From NCBI GenBank assembly GCA_035297265.1, contig DATGZH010000029.1, positions 62,001 through 126,000 on the forward strand: 64,000 bases of DNA. The letters run 5' to 3'. The notes beneath the pieces were generated by a model. The model made no database searches. It was not told the DNA's origin and was given only the letters and a program-made list of their open reading frames with translations. A program made the translations under genes and the position numbers. The first letter of the stretch is position 1; each line of letters begins with the position of its first letter. This stretch comes from DATGZH01 sp035297265 (GTDB lineage: Bacteria > Actinomycetota > Acidimicrobiia > Acidimicrobiales > RAAP-2). Below, one piece after another: positions 17,363 to 26,663 of the stretch.

Positions 17363-18199
17363 GTGACGCCTTTCGAGCTCCGCCGCTTCACCCACGGTGA
17401 CGTGAGCCTCTCCTACGAGGCCCACGGCTCCGGCGACCGGGTCCTCGTCTACCTGCACGGGATCCTCCTCGACGCCCATGTCAACCGCCGGCTGGCCAAC
17501 GACCTGGCCGCGGCGGGCAACCGGGTGGTCCTCCTCGACCTGCCGGGCCACGGGAACTCCGACAAGCCCCGCCACGCCAGCGCCCACCGCATGGACGCCT
17601 ACGCCCAACACGTCATCCGGTTGCTCGATGAGCTCGGCGTGGACCAGGCGGTGATCGGCGGCGTCTCCCTCGGGGCCGACGTCACCCTGCAGGTGGCGCT
17701 GGCCGCCCCCGAGCGGGTGAAGGGCATGATCCTCGAGATGCCGGTGCTCGAGCAGGCCACACCGGCCGCCGCCGCCATCTTCGTCCCCCTCCTCATGGCG
17801 GCCCACTACGCCCGCCCGCTCATCCGCTGGGTCTCCTCGGTCGCCCAGCGGGTGCCCCAGGACCGCTTCGGGCCGCTCGACATGATCCTCGGCACCCTCC
17901 GACTGAGCCCCGAGGAGATAACGGCGGTCCTGCACGGTGTCCTCGTCGGGCCGGTCGTGCCCACGGTGGAGCAGCGACGGGCCATGACCATGCCCACCAT
18001 CGTCATCGGGCACCGATCGGACCGGCTGCACCCGTTCGGTGATGCCGCCCGCCTCACCAAGTTGCTCCCCCGGGCCGAGCTGCTGGAGGCCCACACGCTG
18101 TGGGAGCTGCGGGTGCTCCCCCGCCGCCTGACGACGGCCATCGCCGAGTTCCTCGACTCGGTCTGGGCCGGCGACGGGCGGGCCCGGATCTCGGCCTGA
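17363..18199 (+). CDS. Alpha/beta-hydrolase
   Basis: A 278-residue serine hydrolase. The oxyanion motif is YLHGILLDAH, the strand LLDLPGHGNSDKP follows, and the nucleophile elbow is GGVSLGAD with Ser as nucleophile. Later, VIGHRSDRLHPFGDA likely carries the acid, and a His near LEAHTLWE is the probable third member. The type covers esterases, haloperoxidase-like enzymes and C-C hydrolases, so the substrate is open. A TACGAT box lies 10 nt before the GTG, which suggests a very short leader. It converges with arfB, with 3 bp between the stops. Confidence 0.8.
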   Translation: MTPFELRRFTHGDVSLSYEAHGSGDRVLVYLHGILLDAHVNRRLANDLAAAGNRVVLLDLPGHGNSDKPRHASAHRMDAYAQHVIRLLDELGVDQAVIGGVSLGADVTLQVALAAPERVKGMILEMPVLEQATPAAAAIFVPLLMAAHYARPLIRWVSSVAQRVPQDRFGPLDMILGTLRLSPEEITAVLHGVLVGPVVPTVEQRRAMTMPTIVIGHRSDRLHPFGDAARLTKLLPRAELLEAHTLWELRVLPRRLTTAIAEFLDSVWAGDGRARISA

Positions 18200-18202
18200 C
18201 GG

Positions 18203-18625
18203 TCAGTCGTCCGCGCCCGGCCGGCGGCGCCGGGTCTTGCGTTCCTTGGCCTCGCGCTTCTCCCGCAACCTCGCCTCCACCGCGCCCCTCGAGGGCGAAG
18301 TGGGCCGGCGGGGCTTGGGGCGGGCGGCCGCGGCGTCGAGCCTTCCGGCCAGCCGGCGGCGCGCCGACAGCCGGTTCTGGTGCTGGGAGCGCTCCGACGC
18401 CGAGACGACGCGGGCGTGCTCGCCCAGCTTCTTGCGCACGCGTTCGACGGCCGAGGGACGACCCTCCAGCTGGGTCAGGTCGGCGACGAGCTCGACCCGG
18501 GTGTCCGACGTGTTGACGTGCTGACCGCCGGGACCGCCGCTCCGCGAGAAACGCCACTGCAGGGCGGCGGCCGGCAGACGGAGGCCGCCCTTGGTCGCCA
18601 GGTCGTCGTCGGGATCGGCGGGCAT
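18203..18625 (-). CDS. arfB: Alternative ribosome-rescue factor, peptidyl-tRNA hydrolase ArfB
   Basis: A 140-residue protein with a class I release factor domain. The catalytic GGQ loop is present as SGGPGGQHVNTSDTRVEL (GGQ at 33-35). The C-terminal tail from about 105 is strongly basic (RLREKREAKERKTRRRR), as expected for the extension that enters the empty mRNA channel of stalled ribosomes. It lacks the codon-recognition domain of RF1/RF2. ArfB releases peptides from non-stop ribosomes. The ATG at 18625 has no strong Shine-Dalgarno sequence. It is divergent from the aldo/keto reductase gene. Confidence 0.9.
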   Translation of the reverse strand: MPADPDDDLATKGGLRLPAAALQWRFSRSGGPGGQHVNTSDTRVELVADLTQLEGRPSAVERVRKKLGEHARVVSASERSQHQNRLSARRRLAGRLDAAAARPKPRRPTSPSRGAVEARLREKREAKERKTRRRRPGADD

Positions 18626-18693
18626 CAGCGGTCCGCGCTGTCGTGCACGGAAGGAGCGTAGGCATCGTTTGTCCGAGCGGCCTGGCCCACCAC

Positions 18694-18699
18694 TACAGT
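18694..18699 (+). promoter_or_regulatory. -10 box for leaderless aldo/keto reductase
   Basis: TACAGT ends 7 nt before the ATG at 18707, and no ribosome site is present. This geometry fits transcription starting at or next to the start codon. Confidence 0.45.
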
Positions 18700-18706
18700 C
18701 CGGCCC

Positions 18707-19720
18707 ATGGAGCACCGGCACCTCGGCAACAGCGGGATGGTCGTCTCGGCCATCTCCTACGGCAACTGGATCACCCACGGGAGCCAGATCGAAGAGGAGG
18801 CTGCCGCGGCCTGTGTGCGCGCCGCGCTCGACGTCGGTATCACCACGTTCGACACGGCCGACGTCTACGCCATCGGGAAGGCCGAAGAGGTGCTCGGACG
18901 GGCCCTCGCCGGGGTGCGGCGCGAATCCATCGAGATCTTCTCCAAGGTCTACTGGCCGACAGGACCGAACCCCAACGAGAAGGGCCTGTCCCGCAAGCAC
19001 ATCATGGAGTCCTGCCACGCGTCGCTGCGCCGGCTCGGGACGGACCACATCGACCTCTACCAGGCCCACCGCTACGACTTCGAGGCCCCGCTCGAGGAGA
19101 CCATGCGGGCCTTCGACGACCTGGTCCGCCAGGGCAAGGTCAACTACGTCGGGGTCTCCGAGTGGACGGCCGAGCAGATCGCCGAGGCCCTGCGCATCGC
19201 CGACGACATGGGGTTCGACCGCATCGTGTCGAACCAGCCCCAGTACAACCTGCTGTGGCGGGTCATCGAAACCGACGTCGTGCCCTTCTGCTTCGAGCAC
19301 GGCATCGGTCAGGTCGTGTTCTCGCCCCTCGCCCAGGGGGTGCTCACCGGCAAGTACAAGCCCGGGGCGGCACCGCTGGCCGACTCGCGGGCCACCGACG
19401 AGGCGAGCGGCCAGGGTTTCATCAGCTGGCTGCTCCGCGACGAGGTGCTGGAGCCGGTGGCCGAGTTCGCCGCCCTGGCCAAGGAGGCCGGCTTCACCCC
19501 GGCCGAGGTGGCGCTGGCCTGGATCCTCGAGAACGAGAACGTCTCGTCCGCCATCATCGGCGCCACCCGGCCCGAACAGGTGAAGGAGAACGTGAAGGCG
19601 GTCGACATCGTGCTCGAGGCCGACCTCCTGCGGGCCATCGACGAGGTGCTCGAGCCGACGATCCTGCGCGACCCGGCCTTCATCTTCAGCCCCGAGAGCC
19701 GCCCCGACTTCGAGGAGTAA
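18707..19720 (+). CDS. Aldo/keto reductase
   Basis: A 337-residue NADPH-dependent oxidoreductase with a TIM-barrel fold. The catalytic tetrad is visible: Asp49 (FDTADVY), Tyr54, Lys80 (FSKVYWP) and His121 (QAHRYD). The NADPH region near the end reads SSAIIGATRPEQVKENV. Sequence layout and length are close to the Kv-beta/YghZ branch (AKR6/AKR14). The physiological carbonyl substrate is unknown. It is a single gene, divergent from arfB and convergent with the SnoaL-like gene. Confidence 0.88.
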   Translation: MEHRHLGNSGMVVSAISYGNWITHGSQIEEEAAAACVRAALDVGITTFDTADVYAIGKAEEVLGRALAGVRRESIEIFSKVYWPTGPNPNEKGLSRKHIMESCHASLRRLGTDHIDLYQAHRYDFEAPLEETMRAFDDLVRQGKVNYVGVSEWTAEQIAEALRIADDMGFDRIVSNQPQYNLLWRVIETDVVPFCFEHGIGQVVFSPLAQGVLTGKYKPGAAPLADSRATDEASGQGFISWLLRDEVLEPVAEFAALAKEAGFTPAEVALAWILENENVSSAIIGATRPEQVKENVKAVDIVLEADLLRAIDEVLEPTILRDPAFIFSPESRPDFEE

Positions 19721-19725
19721 GCCCT

Positions 19726-20181
19726 TCAGTCGTCGCCGAAACGGGTGCGGAGCGACAGGAGCTCACCGGTCGTGTGCCGACGCCGCTCCTCGAACACCCG
19801 CTCGTAGCCGGTGTGGCTGATGTACCACCGCCCGTCGCGGCGCACGTACTCGTCGTTGTAGAAGGCGGTGCCGCCGATCTCGACGTCGAAGGCCGGCACG
19901 ATGACCCGGTCGGTCAGGTACCACACGCCCGTCGCCCGGTCGCCGTCGACGGTGATCTCGGGGTGGTGGCCGTGGTGGGCCGAGACGATCCCAGGGTCGC
20001 CCAGCGCCTCGGTGAGGAAGGCCACGATGGCCGCCCGGCCGGCGAAGGAGCGACGCCCGTCCTCGTAGGCGGCGGTGGCGTCCTCGGTGAGCAGCTCGCC
20101 GAGCTCGACGAAGCGCTTCAGGTCGAGCAGGCGGAAGTAGGCGTACTTCACCTGCTCGATGGCCGCCACGTCCTGGTCCAC
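19726..20181 (-). CDS. SnoaL-like / NTF2-fold protein
   Basis: A 151-residue single-domain protein with the cone-shaped NTF2 fold pattern: an N-terminal helix set (VKYAYFRLLDLKRFVELGELL), then strands including YEDGRRSFAGRAAIVAFL, ATGVWYLTD, FDVEIGGTAFYNDEYVRRDGRWYISHTGYERV. The family covers limonene-epoxide hydrolase-like, ketosteroid isomerase-like and non-enzymatic members. His63-64 and Asp20 are possible polar residues in the pocket, but no activity is claimed. The GTG start has GAGGGAGA a few bases upstream. It is divergent from mmsA. Confidence 0.75.
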   Translation of the reverse strand: MDQDVAAIEQVKYAYFRLLDLKRFVELGELLTEDATAAYEDGRRSFAGRAAIVAFLTEALGDPGIVSAHHGHHPEITVDGDRATGVWYLTDRVIVPAFDVEIGGTAFYNDEYVRRDGRWYISHTGYERVFEERRRHTTGELLSLRTRFGDD

Positions 20182-20315
20182 GCCGTCTCCCTCGAGGCCG
20201 GGGCGGGCGCCCGGGCGGCCGCAGTGTAGTCACGGGCCGCGTGTCGCCCCCTCGGCGGGGGCCGGTAGTTTCGCGGTGTCGCCCGTCGGGGCGAGACGAA
20301 CGCGAAGGGGCCCGC

Positions 20316-21815
<1,500 letters not shown>

Positions 21816-21861
21816 GCCGTTCGCCGGGCGTGGGGCCGCACAGTCGGCGCGGCCCGACCCC

Positions 21862-21867
21862 TACCGT
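21862..21867 (+). promoter_or_regulatory. -10 box for leaderless PEP-mutase-like gene
   Basis: TACCGT is followed by exactly 6 nt and then the GTG start at 21874. No ribosome-binding site is present, so a leaderless transcript is likely. Confidence 0.5.
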
Positions 21868-21873
21868 GGCGCT

Positions 21874-22644
21874 GTGTCCTCGTCCCTGCAGCTGAAGGCG
21901 GAGCGGCTCCGCGAGCTCCACCACGGACCCGCGCCCCTCGTCCTCCCGAACGCCTGGGACGCCGCCTCGGCCCGGCTGGTCGAGGCGGCCGGCTTCCCCG
22001 TCGTGGCCACGTCGAGCGGGGCCCTCAACGCCTCGCTCGGGTGGGGCGACGCCAGCCTGGCCCCGCCCGACGAGGTCTTCGCCGCGGTGAGCCGCGTCGC
22101 CCGCGCCGTCCAGGTGCCCGTGACCGCCGATCTCGAGGACGGCTACGGCCTCTCCCCCGAGGAGTTCGTGGCCCGGCTGCTCTCGGCCGGCGCCGTCGGC
22201 TGCAACCTCGAGGACACCGACTACAGGAGCGGCGGCGCGGCCCTGGTGCCGGCCGAGGCCCAGGCCGAGCGGCTGGCCGCGGTCGTCGAGGCCGGCCGCT
22301 CGTCGGGCGTCGACGTGGTCGTGAACGCCCGGGTCGACGTCCATCTGCGCGGGTGGGGCCAACCCGAGGAGCGGCTCGACGAGGCCCTCCGCCGGGCCCG
22401 CCTCTACGCCGGGGCCGGGGCCGTCTGCGTCTACCCCATCACCGTGCACGACGAGCCGACCGTGCGGGGGCTCGTCGCCGGAGCCGGCGCCCCGGTCAAC
22501 TTCCTCGCCCGGCCGCTGGCCGCCGACGTCGAGCGGCTCACCAGGCTGGGAGCGGCCCGCATCAGCTTCGGATCGGGCCTGGCCCGCCTGGCGACGACCC
22601 GGCTCGAGGAGGCCCTCGCCGCCCTGGCACCGCCGCCCACCTGA
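21874..22644 (+). CDS. Isocitrate lyase/PEP mutase superfamily protein
   Basis: A 256-residue (beta/alpha)8 enzyme. Visible motifs are LPNAWDAASARLVEAAGF, VTADLEDGYG (metal-binding acids), CNLEDTD and VVNARVDVHL. This subgroup includes oxaloacetate decarboxylases, 2-methylisocitrate-lyase-like enzymes and phosphonopyruvate-handling proteins. The family lyase signature KKCGH is absent, so it is not a true isocitrate lyase. The reaction cannot be fixed further. It starts with GTG and lies 58 bp after mmsA, but it seems to have its own promoter. Confidence 0.75.
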   Translation: MSSSLQLKAERLRELHHGPAPLVLPNAWDAASARLVEAAGFPVVATSSGALNASLGWGDASLAPPDEVFAAVSRVARAVQVPVTADLEDGYGLSPEEFVARLLSAGAVGCNLEDTDYRSGGAALVPAEAQAERLAAVVEAGRSSGVDVVVNARVDVHLRGWGQPEERLDEALRRARLYAGAGAVCVYPITVHDEPTVRGLVAGAGAPVNFLARPLAADVERLTRLGAARISFGSGLARLATTRLEEALAALAPPPT

Positions 22645-22651
22645 TCCACCC

Positions 22652-22693
22652 TTGTCAGGCTGTCCCTGACGCTGTAAGGTCAGCCCTGACAAG
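22652..22693 (+). promoter_or_regulatory. Promoter overlaid by two dyad symmetric operators
   Basis: TTGTCA (22652-22657) and TAAGGT (22675-22680) are 17 bp apart and form a good promoter. Two inverted repeats use the same half-site: GTCAGG/CCTGAC (22654-22659 and 22665-22670), and GTCAG-CC-CTGAC (22679-22690). Their centres are about 22 bp, or two helical turns, apart and cover the -35 box and the region from -10 to the transcription start. This arrangement suggests repression, perhaps by the downstream HTH protein. A hairpin terminator for the preceding gene is an alternative reading. Confidence 0.6.
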
Positions 22694-22705
22694 ACGGGAG
22701 CTCGG

Positions 22706-23050
22706 TTGATTGCGGCGTGTTCCTTCTGTCTGCGGCCCGACGACGAGGTGGGCACGCTCGTCGCCGGACCGGGCGTCTACATCTGCGACGAGTGCGTGGG
22801 CCTCTGCGTCACGCTCATCGAGAACAAGCCGGCCGGCCTCCCCCAGGTGACCCCGTGGGAGCTCCTCACCGACGTGGACGAGGCGCTCGCCAGCTTGCCC
22901 CGGGTCGCCGCGGCGGGCGCCCAGGTGGAGGTGAGCCTGGCGGCGTTGGTGCGCCAGGCCCGCACGCTCGGCGCCACCTGGGCCGCCGTCGGTGGGGCGT
23001 TGGGCATCACCAGGCAGTCGGCTTGGGAGCGCTTCTCAGGCGAGGAGTGA
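22706..23050 (+). CDS. ClpX-type zinc finger protein with C-terminal HTH
   Basis: A 114-residue protein starting at TTG, with GGGAG about 6 nt upstream. The N-terminal half is a ClpX_C4 zinc finger: C5-x2-C8, then YICDEC with C27-x2-C30, and VGLC after it. In ClpX this finger dimerises and binds adaptors, but the ATPase part is absent here. The C-terminal half (about 75-112) forms a helix-turn-helix, LVRQARTLGATWAAVGGALGITRQSAWERF, of the kind found in small actinobacterial DNA-binding proteins. A transcription regulator is inferred. The dyads on its own promoter suggest autoregulation. Confidence 0.75.
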   Translation: MIAACSFCLRPDDEVGTLVAGPGVYICDECVGLCVTLIENKPAGLPQVTPWELLTDVDEALASLPRVAAAGAQVEVSLAALVRQARTLGATWAAVGGALGITRQSAWERFSGEE

Positions 23051-23072
23051 AGGGGCAGGTCGTCGTCGACCG

Positions 23073-23098
23073 GGCCAGGGGCCGTCAGAGCCCCGGCC
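23073..23098. terminator. Hairpin between convergent genes (first of two)
   Basis: GGCC-A-GGGGC (23073-23082) pairs with GCCCC-GGCC (23090-23098), leaving a bulged A and a 7-nt loop. It lies 22 bp after the zinc-finger gene and lacks a T-run. Confidence 0.5.
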
Positions 23099-23134
23099 GG
23101 CTCGTCGGCGCCCCACCCGTTCGTCGAGCCCGAA

Positions 23135-23150
23135 CCCCGGATCGCCGGGG
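23135..23150. terminator. Hairpin between convergent genes (second of two)
   Basis: CCCCGG-ATCG-CCGGGG is a perfect 6-bp stem with a 4-nt loop, 3 bp beyond the stop of the minus-strand membrane protein gene. It probably ends that transcript. Confidence 0.5.
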
Positions 23151-23152
23151 TG

Positions 23153-23719
23153 TCACCGTCGATCGGGGCCCCGGTCGTGCCGACGGGCCACGATCAGCAG
23201 GGCCAGCGAGGCCACCGTCATGCCGAAGGCGCCATAGGCGGCGGGCGACGTCGTCGCCACCAGACGGACCGTGAGTCCCGCTGGATTGTTGACCAGGGGC
23301 AACCCGAAACAGGCGATGCCCGTCAGCCCGACCCCGACGGCAGCGAGCACGACGAGGCTGCTCCCTCCACCCCGTTGCCCATCGAGCAGGCGCCTGGCGG
23401 CGAGCATCACGACGGCCGAGACGGCCGCGAGCGTCGTCAGCTCGATGACCGCTCGAAGCACGGATTGGATCGCCAGGGCCCGATGCACCGCGTCGATGGC
23501 CCGCCTGGTCGCGGTGACGCTCAGTACGTGCCGGGCCAGAGCGGGCGACGTCGTGATCGAGACGTGCCGCCAAGGGAGGAACAGCGTCGCGAGCAGTGCC
23601 ACATTGAGGCCGACTACTCCGAGCAACATGAGTCGTGTCCTCGACCGGGACGAGGTTGCGTCGTCGATCGCTTGGCTCGCAGCGATCCGTCCGCTCGGGG
23701 GGATCAGCGTGGCGGTCAC
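23153..23719 (-). CDS. Four-helix membrane protein of unknown function
   Basis: A 188-residue protein with a polar N-terminus of about 28 residues and four hydrophobic segments (about 29-50, 88-108, 120-145, 155-178). The loop between the first two is long (about 40 residues) and holds RHVLSVTATRRAIDAVHRALA. No enzymatic motif is seen. It begins at a GTG that overlaps the stop of the preceding gene (GTGA), so it is very probably coupled to the WYPPE-tag protein and may work with it in the membrane. Confidence 0.6.
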   Translation of the reverse strand: MTATLIPPSGRIAASQAIDDATSSRSRTRLMLLGVVGLNVALLATLFLPWRHVSITTSPALARHVLSVTATRRAIDAVHRALAIQSVLRAVIELTTLAAVSAVVMLAARRLLDGQRGGGSSLVVLAAVGVGLTGIACFGLPLVNNPAGLTVRLVATTSPAAYGAFGMTVASLALLIVARRHDRGPDRR

Positions 23720-24672
23720 TTCGTCACGTTGAAGGAGGCGGTCGCCGTTCCCGTCGTGCCCTTCTCCTGCAGCTCGTTGACGGTGCCTGTCACGTTGAGG
23801 TTCCCCACCGTGCCGGAGAACGCAAGCTCATCGGGGTGCTGCGGATCGATGGTGGCAGTGACGTGCACGGGCTGGGTGCCGAAGCTTCCCGTCACCAGAA
23901 AGGTGGCCGTGATCCCCGGTGCCGACCCTGGGGTCGTCGCAGCCGGCGCGGACGCGCCGCGACCGATCGACAAGGAGACATCGAGGTCGAACTGCGTCCC
24001 TCCCAGCGTTCCGGTCCACGTGGCCACGTGGAGATGGGACGGGAACGTGACGGGCGCTCCCGGAGTCGCCGTCGTGTTCGTGACATTTGAAGGATTGGCG
24101 CCCGTCGCCGTGCCCGAGAGTGACAGCCCGGCAACGGTCCCGGAGAACGGTTGCGGCAGCGAGTTCACACCCCCACCGGCAGAGTGCCAAGTGATGGTGG
24201 CGGTGCCGGGCCCGGTGGGCACCGAACCGATCCCGTTGTTCTTCACTATCGCCAACACGGCGAACACCGCGACGACGGCCACGACGGCGACCCCGGCACC
24301 GAGCACGAGCAGCCGACCTCGGGAGCGCTTGGGTGCCGAGGCAGCAGGCGTCGGCCAAACACCGGGCGTGGTCGGCGGCGCCCCCTCTGCCACCGGCCGC
24401 TGGACGACCGACGGGGCCTGATATCGCGGATGCAGCTCTGGTGGGTACCACCTGCCGTCCGCCGCCTGCCACCATCCAGGCCCTTGCGGAACACCGCTCG
24501 TCGCTGCCTCAGTGGCAGCGGGCGGCCAAGAGCCGGGCGCCGTGGGCGGCGGTCCCTGCGCTACGGGCGGCTGGACGACCGGCGGAGCCTGAGAGCCCGG
24601 ATGCAGCTCTGGTGGATACCACCTGCCGTCCGATGCCTGCCACCATCCAGGCCCTTGCGGAACATCACTCAT
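23716..24672 (-). CDS. Membrane-anchored protein with duplicated GWW-WYPPE tag
   Basis: A 318-residue protein. The N-terminus carries the tag PGWWQASDGRWYPPELHP twice (about 6-23 and 63-80), separated by a Pro/Ala linker. One membrane helix (about 118-142) follows, then a long Gly/Ser/Thr-rich extracytoplasmic domain with no recognised fold. The tag resembles short Trp-rich N-terminal modules (DUF2510-like) in actinobacterial membrane proteins. At the DNA level the tag units are 65 bp long, 171 bp apart and differ at only three positions, so the duplication is recent. A third related tag occurs in the protein at 51.7 kb. ATG 24672 was chosen because the G-run just upstream could serve as a ribosome site. 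Confidence 0.6.
   Translation of the reverse strand: MSDVPQGPGWWQASDGRWYPPELHPGSQAPPVVQPPVAQGPPPTAPGSWPPAATEAATSGVPQGPGWWQAADGRWYPPELHPRYQAPSVVQRPVAEGAPPTTPGVWPTPAASAPKRSRGRLLVLGAGVAVVAVVAVFAVLAIVKNNGIGSVPTGPGTATITWHSAGGGVNSLPQPFSGTVAGLSLSGTATGANPSNVTNTTATPGAPVTFPSHLHVATWTGTLGGTQFDLDVSLSIGRGASAPAATTPGSAPGITATFLVTGSFGTQPVHVTATIDPQHPDELAFSGTVGNLNVTGTVNELQEKGTTGTATASFNVTK
24428..24492. repeat. Tag-encoding direct repeat, copy A
   Basis: A 65-bp unit encoding the second GWW-WYPPE tag. It differs from copy B at three positions and is offset by exactly 171 bp (57 codons). The flanking linker sequence is also similar, so the duplicated unit is longer than the core. Confidence 0.8.
24599..24663. repeat. 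Tag-encoding direct repeat, copy B
   Basis: Partner of the repeat at 24428, encoding the first GWW-WYPPE tag, which lies close to the protein N-terminus. Confidence 0.8.
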
Positions 24673-24821
24673 CGCCCCCCCAAAGACGTCCGTCAGCACG
24701 ACATCTTGCCCGAACCGCTCGAGTCGGTCGCGTCCGGAGCACCGCTCGGCCCTGGCCGACGACCCGGGCCGCGGCGTAGGGCAGAACCTCGACGTCCAAC
24801 CGCCCCGCTCGTCTGAGGGAA

Positions 24822-25463
24822 TCAGTCGACGAGGCCGTGACGGTGGGCGTAGGCCACGGCCTGCGACCGGTCCCGGCTCTGGGTCTTCGTGAAGATGTGG
24901 TTGACGTGCGTCTTCACCGTCACCTCACTCACGAAGAGCTGTCTCGCGATCTCCGAGTTGGACAGACCGGCGGCGATGAGCCGGAGCACCTCGGCCTCGC
25001 GAGGGGTCAGACCGTCGGGCAGCGGCCCGCCGAGCGGCGCCGCCGGCGGCACCGCGGCGACGTCGACCAGTCGGGCCTGCACCACGGGGTCGAGGATGGC
25101 CTGGCCCGAGGCGGCCGCCTCGAGGGCCCGGCCGATCTGGTCCCGGCTGGCGTCCTTCGTGAGATAGCCGATCGCCCCGGCCCGCAGGGCCCCCACGATC
25201 GACTCGTCGTCGGCGAAGGTGGTGAGCACGACCACCTGGGTCCCGGGGTGCGCGGCGCGGATGCGCCTCGTCGCCTCGACCCCGTCGACTCGGGGCATCC
25301 GCAGGTCCATGAGCACCACGTCGGGCGCCGCCGTGGCGGCCAGGGCGACCGCCTCTTCCCCGTCGGCCGCCGCGCCGACCACCTCGACGCCGGTCATGGT
25401 CCCGAGGAGCGTGACCAGGCCCTCGCGCACGACGGTCTGGTCGTCAGCGACGACGACCCTCAT
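24822..25463 (-). CDS. NarL/FixJ-family response regulator
   Basis: A 213-residue two-component regulator. The receiver domain (1 to about 120) has acidic residues DD at 7-8, the phosphoacceptor Asp53 in LMDLRMPRVDG, Thr81/82 and Lys103 (LTKDAS). A LuxR-type HTH (about 150-213) reads LTPREAEVLRLIAAGLSNSEIA followed by VSEVTVKTHVNHIF. Its ATG overlaps the stop of the kinase gene (ATGA), so kinase and regulator are translated together. Targets are unknown; the membrane protein encoded just upstream in the same direction is a candidate partner. Confidence 0.92.
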   Translation of the reverse strand: MRVVVADDQTVVREGLVTLLGTMTGVEVVGAAADGEEAVALAATAAPDVVLMDLRMPRVDGVEATRRIRAAHPGTQVVVLTTFADDESIVGALRAGAIGYLTKDASRDQIGRALEAAASGQAILDPVVQARLVDVAAVPPAAPLGGPLPDGLTPREAEVLRLIAAGLSNSEIARQLFVSEVTVKTHVNHIFTKTQSRDRSQAVAYAHRHGLVD

Positions 25464-26626
25464 GCCGGCACGGCCACCTCGACGGTCCATCCGTCGTTGC
25501 TCGGCGCGGCCATGACCTGGCCCCCGAGCAGTGCCACCCGCTCGCGCATGCCCTGGAGGCCGAAGCCCCCGCCCGTGGACGAGAGATCCGTCGGCGGACG
25601 GCCGGTGGGCGACGCCCCGTTCGACACGACCAGCGTCGTCGAGCGGGCACCGAAGTCGAGATGGATCGACACCGGCGCCCCCGGCGCGTGCTTGCCGGCG
25701 TTGGTCACGGCCTCCTGGGCCGCCCGGTAGAGGGCCAGGCCGGCATCGGGGTCGAGGGCCCTCGGGTGCCCCGTCACGCAAAGCTCCGCCCCGGCCCGCG
25801 AGGCCAGCGGCTCGAGCTGCTCGGCCAAGGCCACCGGCTCGTCACGGAGCGCCCGGACGGCCTCGCGGGTCTCCTCCAACCCCTGGACGGCCAGCCGCCT
25901 CGCCTGCTGGACGAGCCGACGGGCCTTGGTCGGGTCCTCGCCCTGCTCGAGCACGGCGTCGGCCGCGTCGAGCTGGACCGAGAGCGCCCCGAGCGAGTGG
26001 GCCAGCACGTCGTGGAGCTCCCGACCCACGCGGTTGCGCTCGGCCAGCGCGGCGGCCCGGTCCCGCTCGGCGTCGGCCCGCACCCGCTCGGCCAGGAGCA
26101 GCTCGGCCTGGTGGGCCCGCTCCAGGTACTGCCGACGGCTGGTCCCGGCCATCAGGCCGGCGGCGGCGGACAGCGCCGCCTCGGCCACCACCTCGGCCGG
26201 GACCGGCGTGCCGACGGCGAGCACCGAGAGCGCCACCGCGCCGACGCCGATGGCCCCGACGGCCGATGCGGGCAGGGGCTCGAAGGCGATCCCCGCGCCG
26301 AGGGAGGCCACGGCGACGAAGGCGACGGCCACCGGCGCAAAACCGGCAAGGGCCCCTCCCGTCGCGGCCAGGAGGGCGAGGCACCCCCAGGTCGCAGCTT
26401 CGGGTGCCCCGAACCGGCGGCAGGCCATCCAGCCCGTCCAACCGACCACGGCGCCCGCCATGAGCAGGGGCACCGCCACCCGCCCGCCGCCGACGTCGGA
26501 CTGCCGCTGGTTGGCGACGGCCCAGAGGAGCACCCCCAGGCCGGCCAGGCGGGCCGCCGTCAGCATCCGGGCCGTCTGGGACCCGAGGTGCGCCCGAAGC
26601 TGGGAAGCCAGCTCCATGGCCGACAT
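25460..26626 (-). CDS. Sensor histidine kinase (HisKA_3 type)
   Basis: A 388-residue kinase. The N-terminal half has about five to six hydrophobic helices (20-160) with hardly any extracytoplasmic loop, which suggests sensing within the membrane. A coiled linker (165-195) leads to the dimerisation helix ERNRVGRELHDVLAHSLGAL with phosphoacceptor His205. The ATPase domain shows the N-box YRAAQEAVTNAGKHA and the G-box GGGFGLQGMRERV. This is the DesK/NarX branch, which pairs with NarL-type regulators. The start is uncertain: GTG 26638, ATG 26626 and ATG 26617 are all possible. Confidence 0.88.
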   Translation of the reverse strand: MSAMELASQLRAHLGSQTARMLTAARLAGLGVLLWAVANQRQSDVGGGRVAVPLLMAGAVVGWTGWMACRRFGAPEAATWGCLALLAATGGALAGFAPVAVAFVAVASLGAGIAFEPLPASAVGAIGVGAVALSVLAVGTPVPAEVVAEAALSAAAGLMAGTSRRQYLERAHQAELLLAERVRADAERDRAAALAERNRVGRELHDVLAHSLGALSVQLDAADAVLEQGEDPTKARRLVQQARRLAVQGLEETREAVRALRDEPVALAEQLEPLASRAGAELCVTGHPRALDPDAGLALYRAAQEAVTNAGKHAPGAPVSIHLDFGARSTTLVVSNGASPTGRPPTDLSSTGGGFGLQGMRERVALLGGQVMAAPSNDGWTVEVAVPA

Positions 26627-26663
26627 GATCGCACGCACCGCTGCGGCCGGGAGGCCGAGGGCC

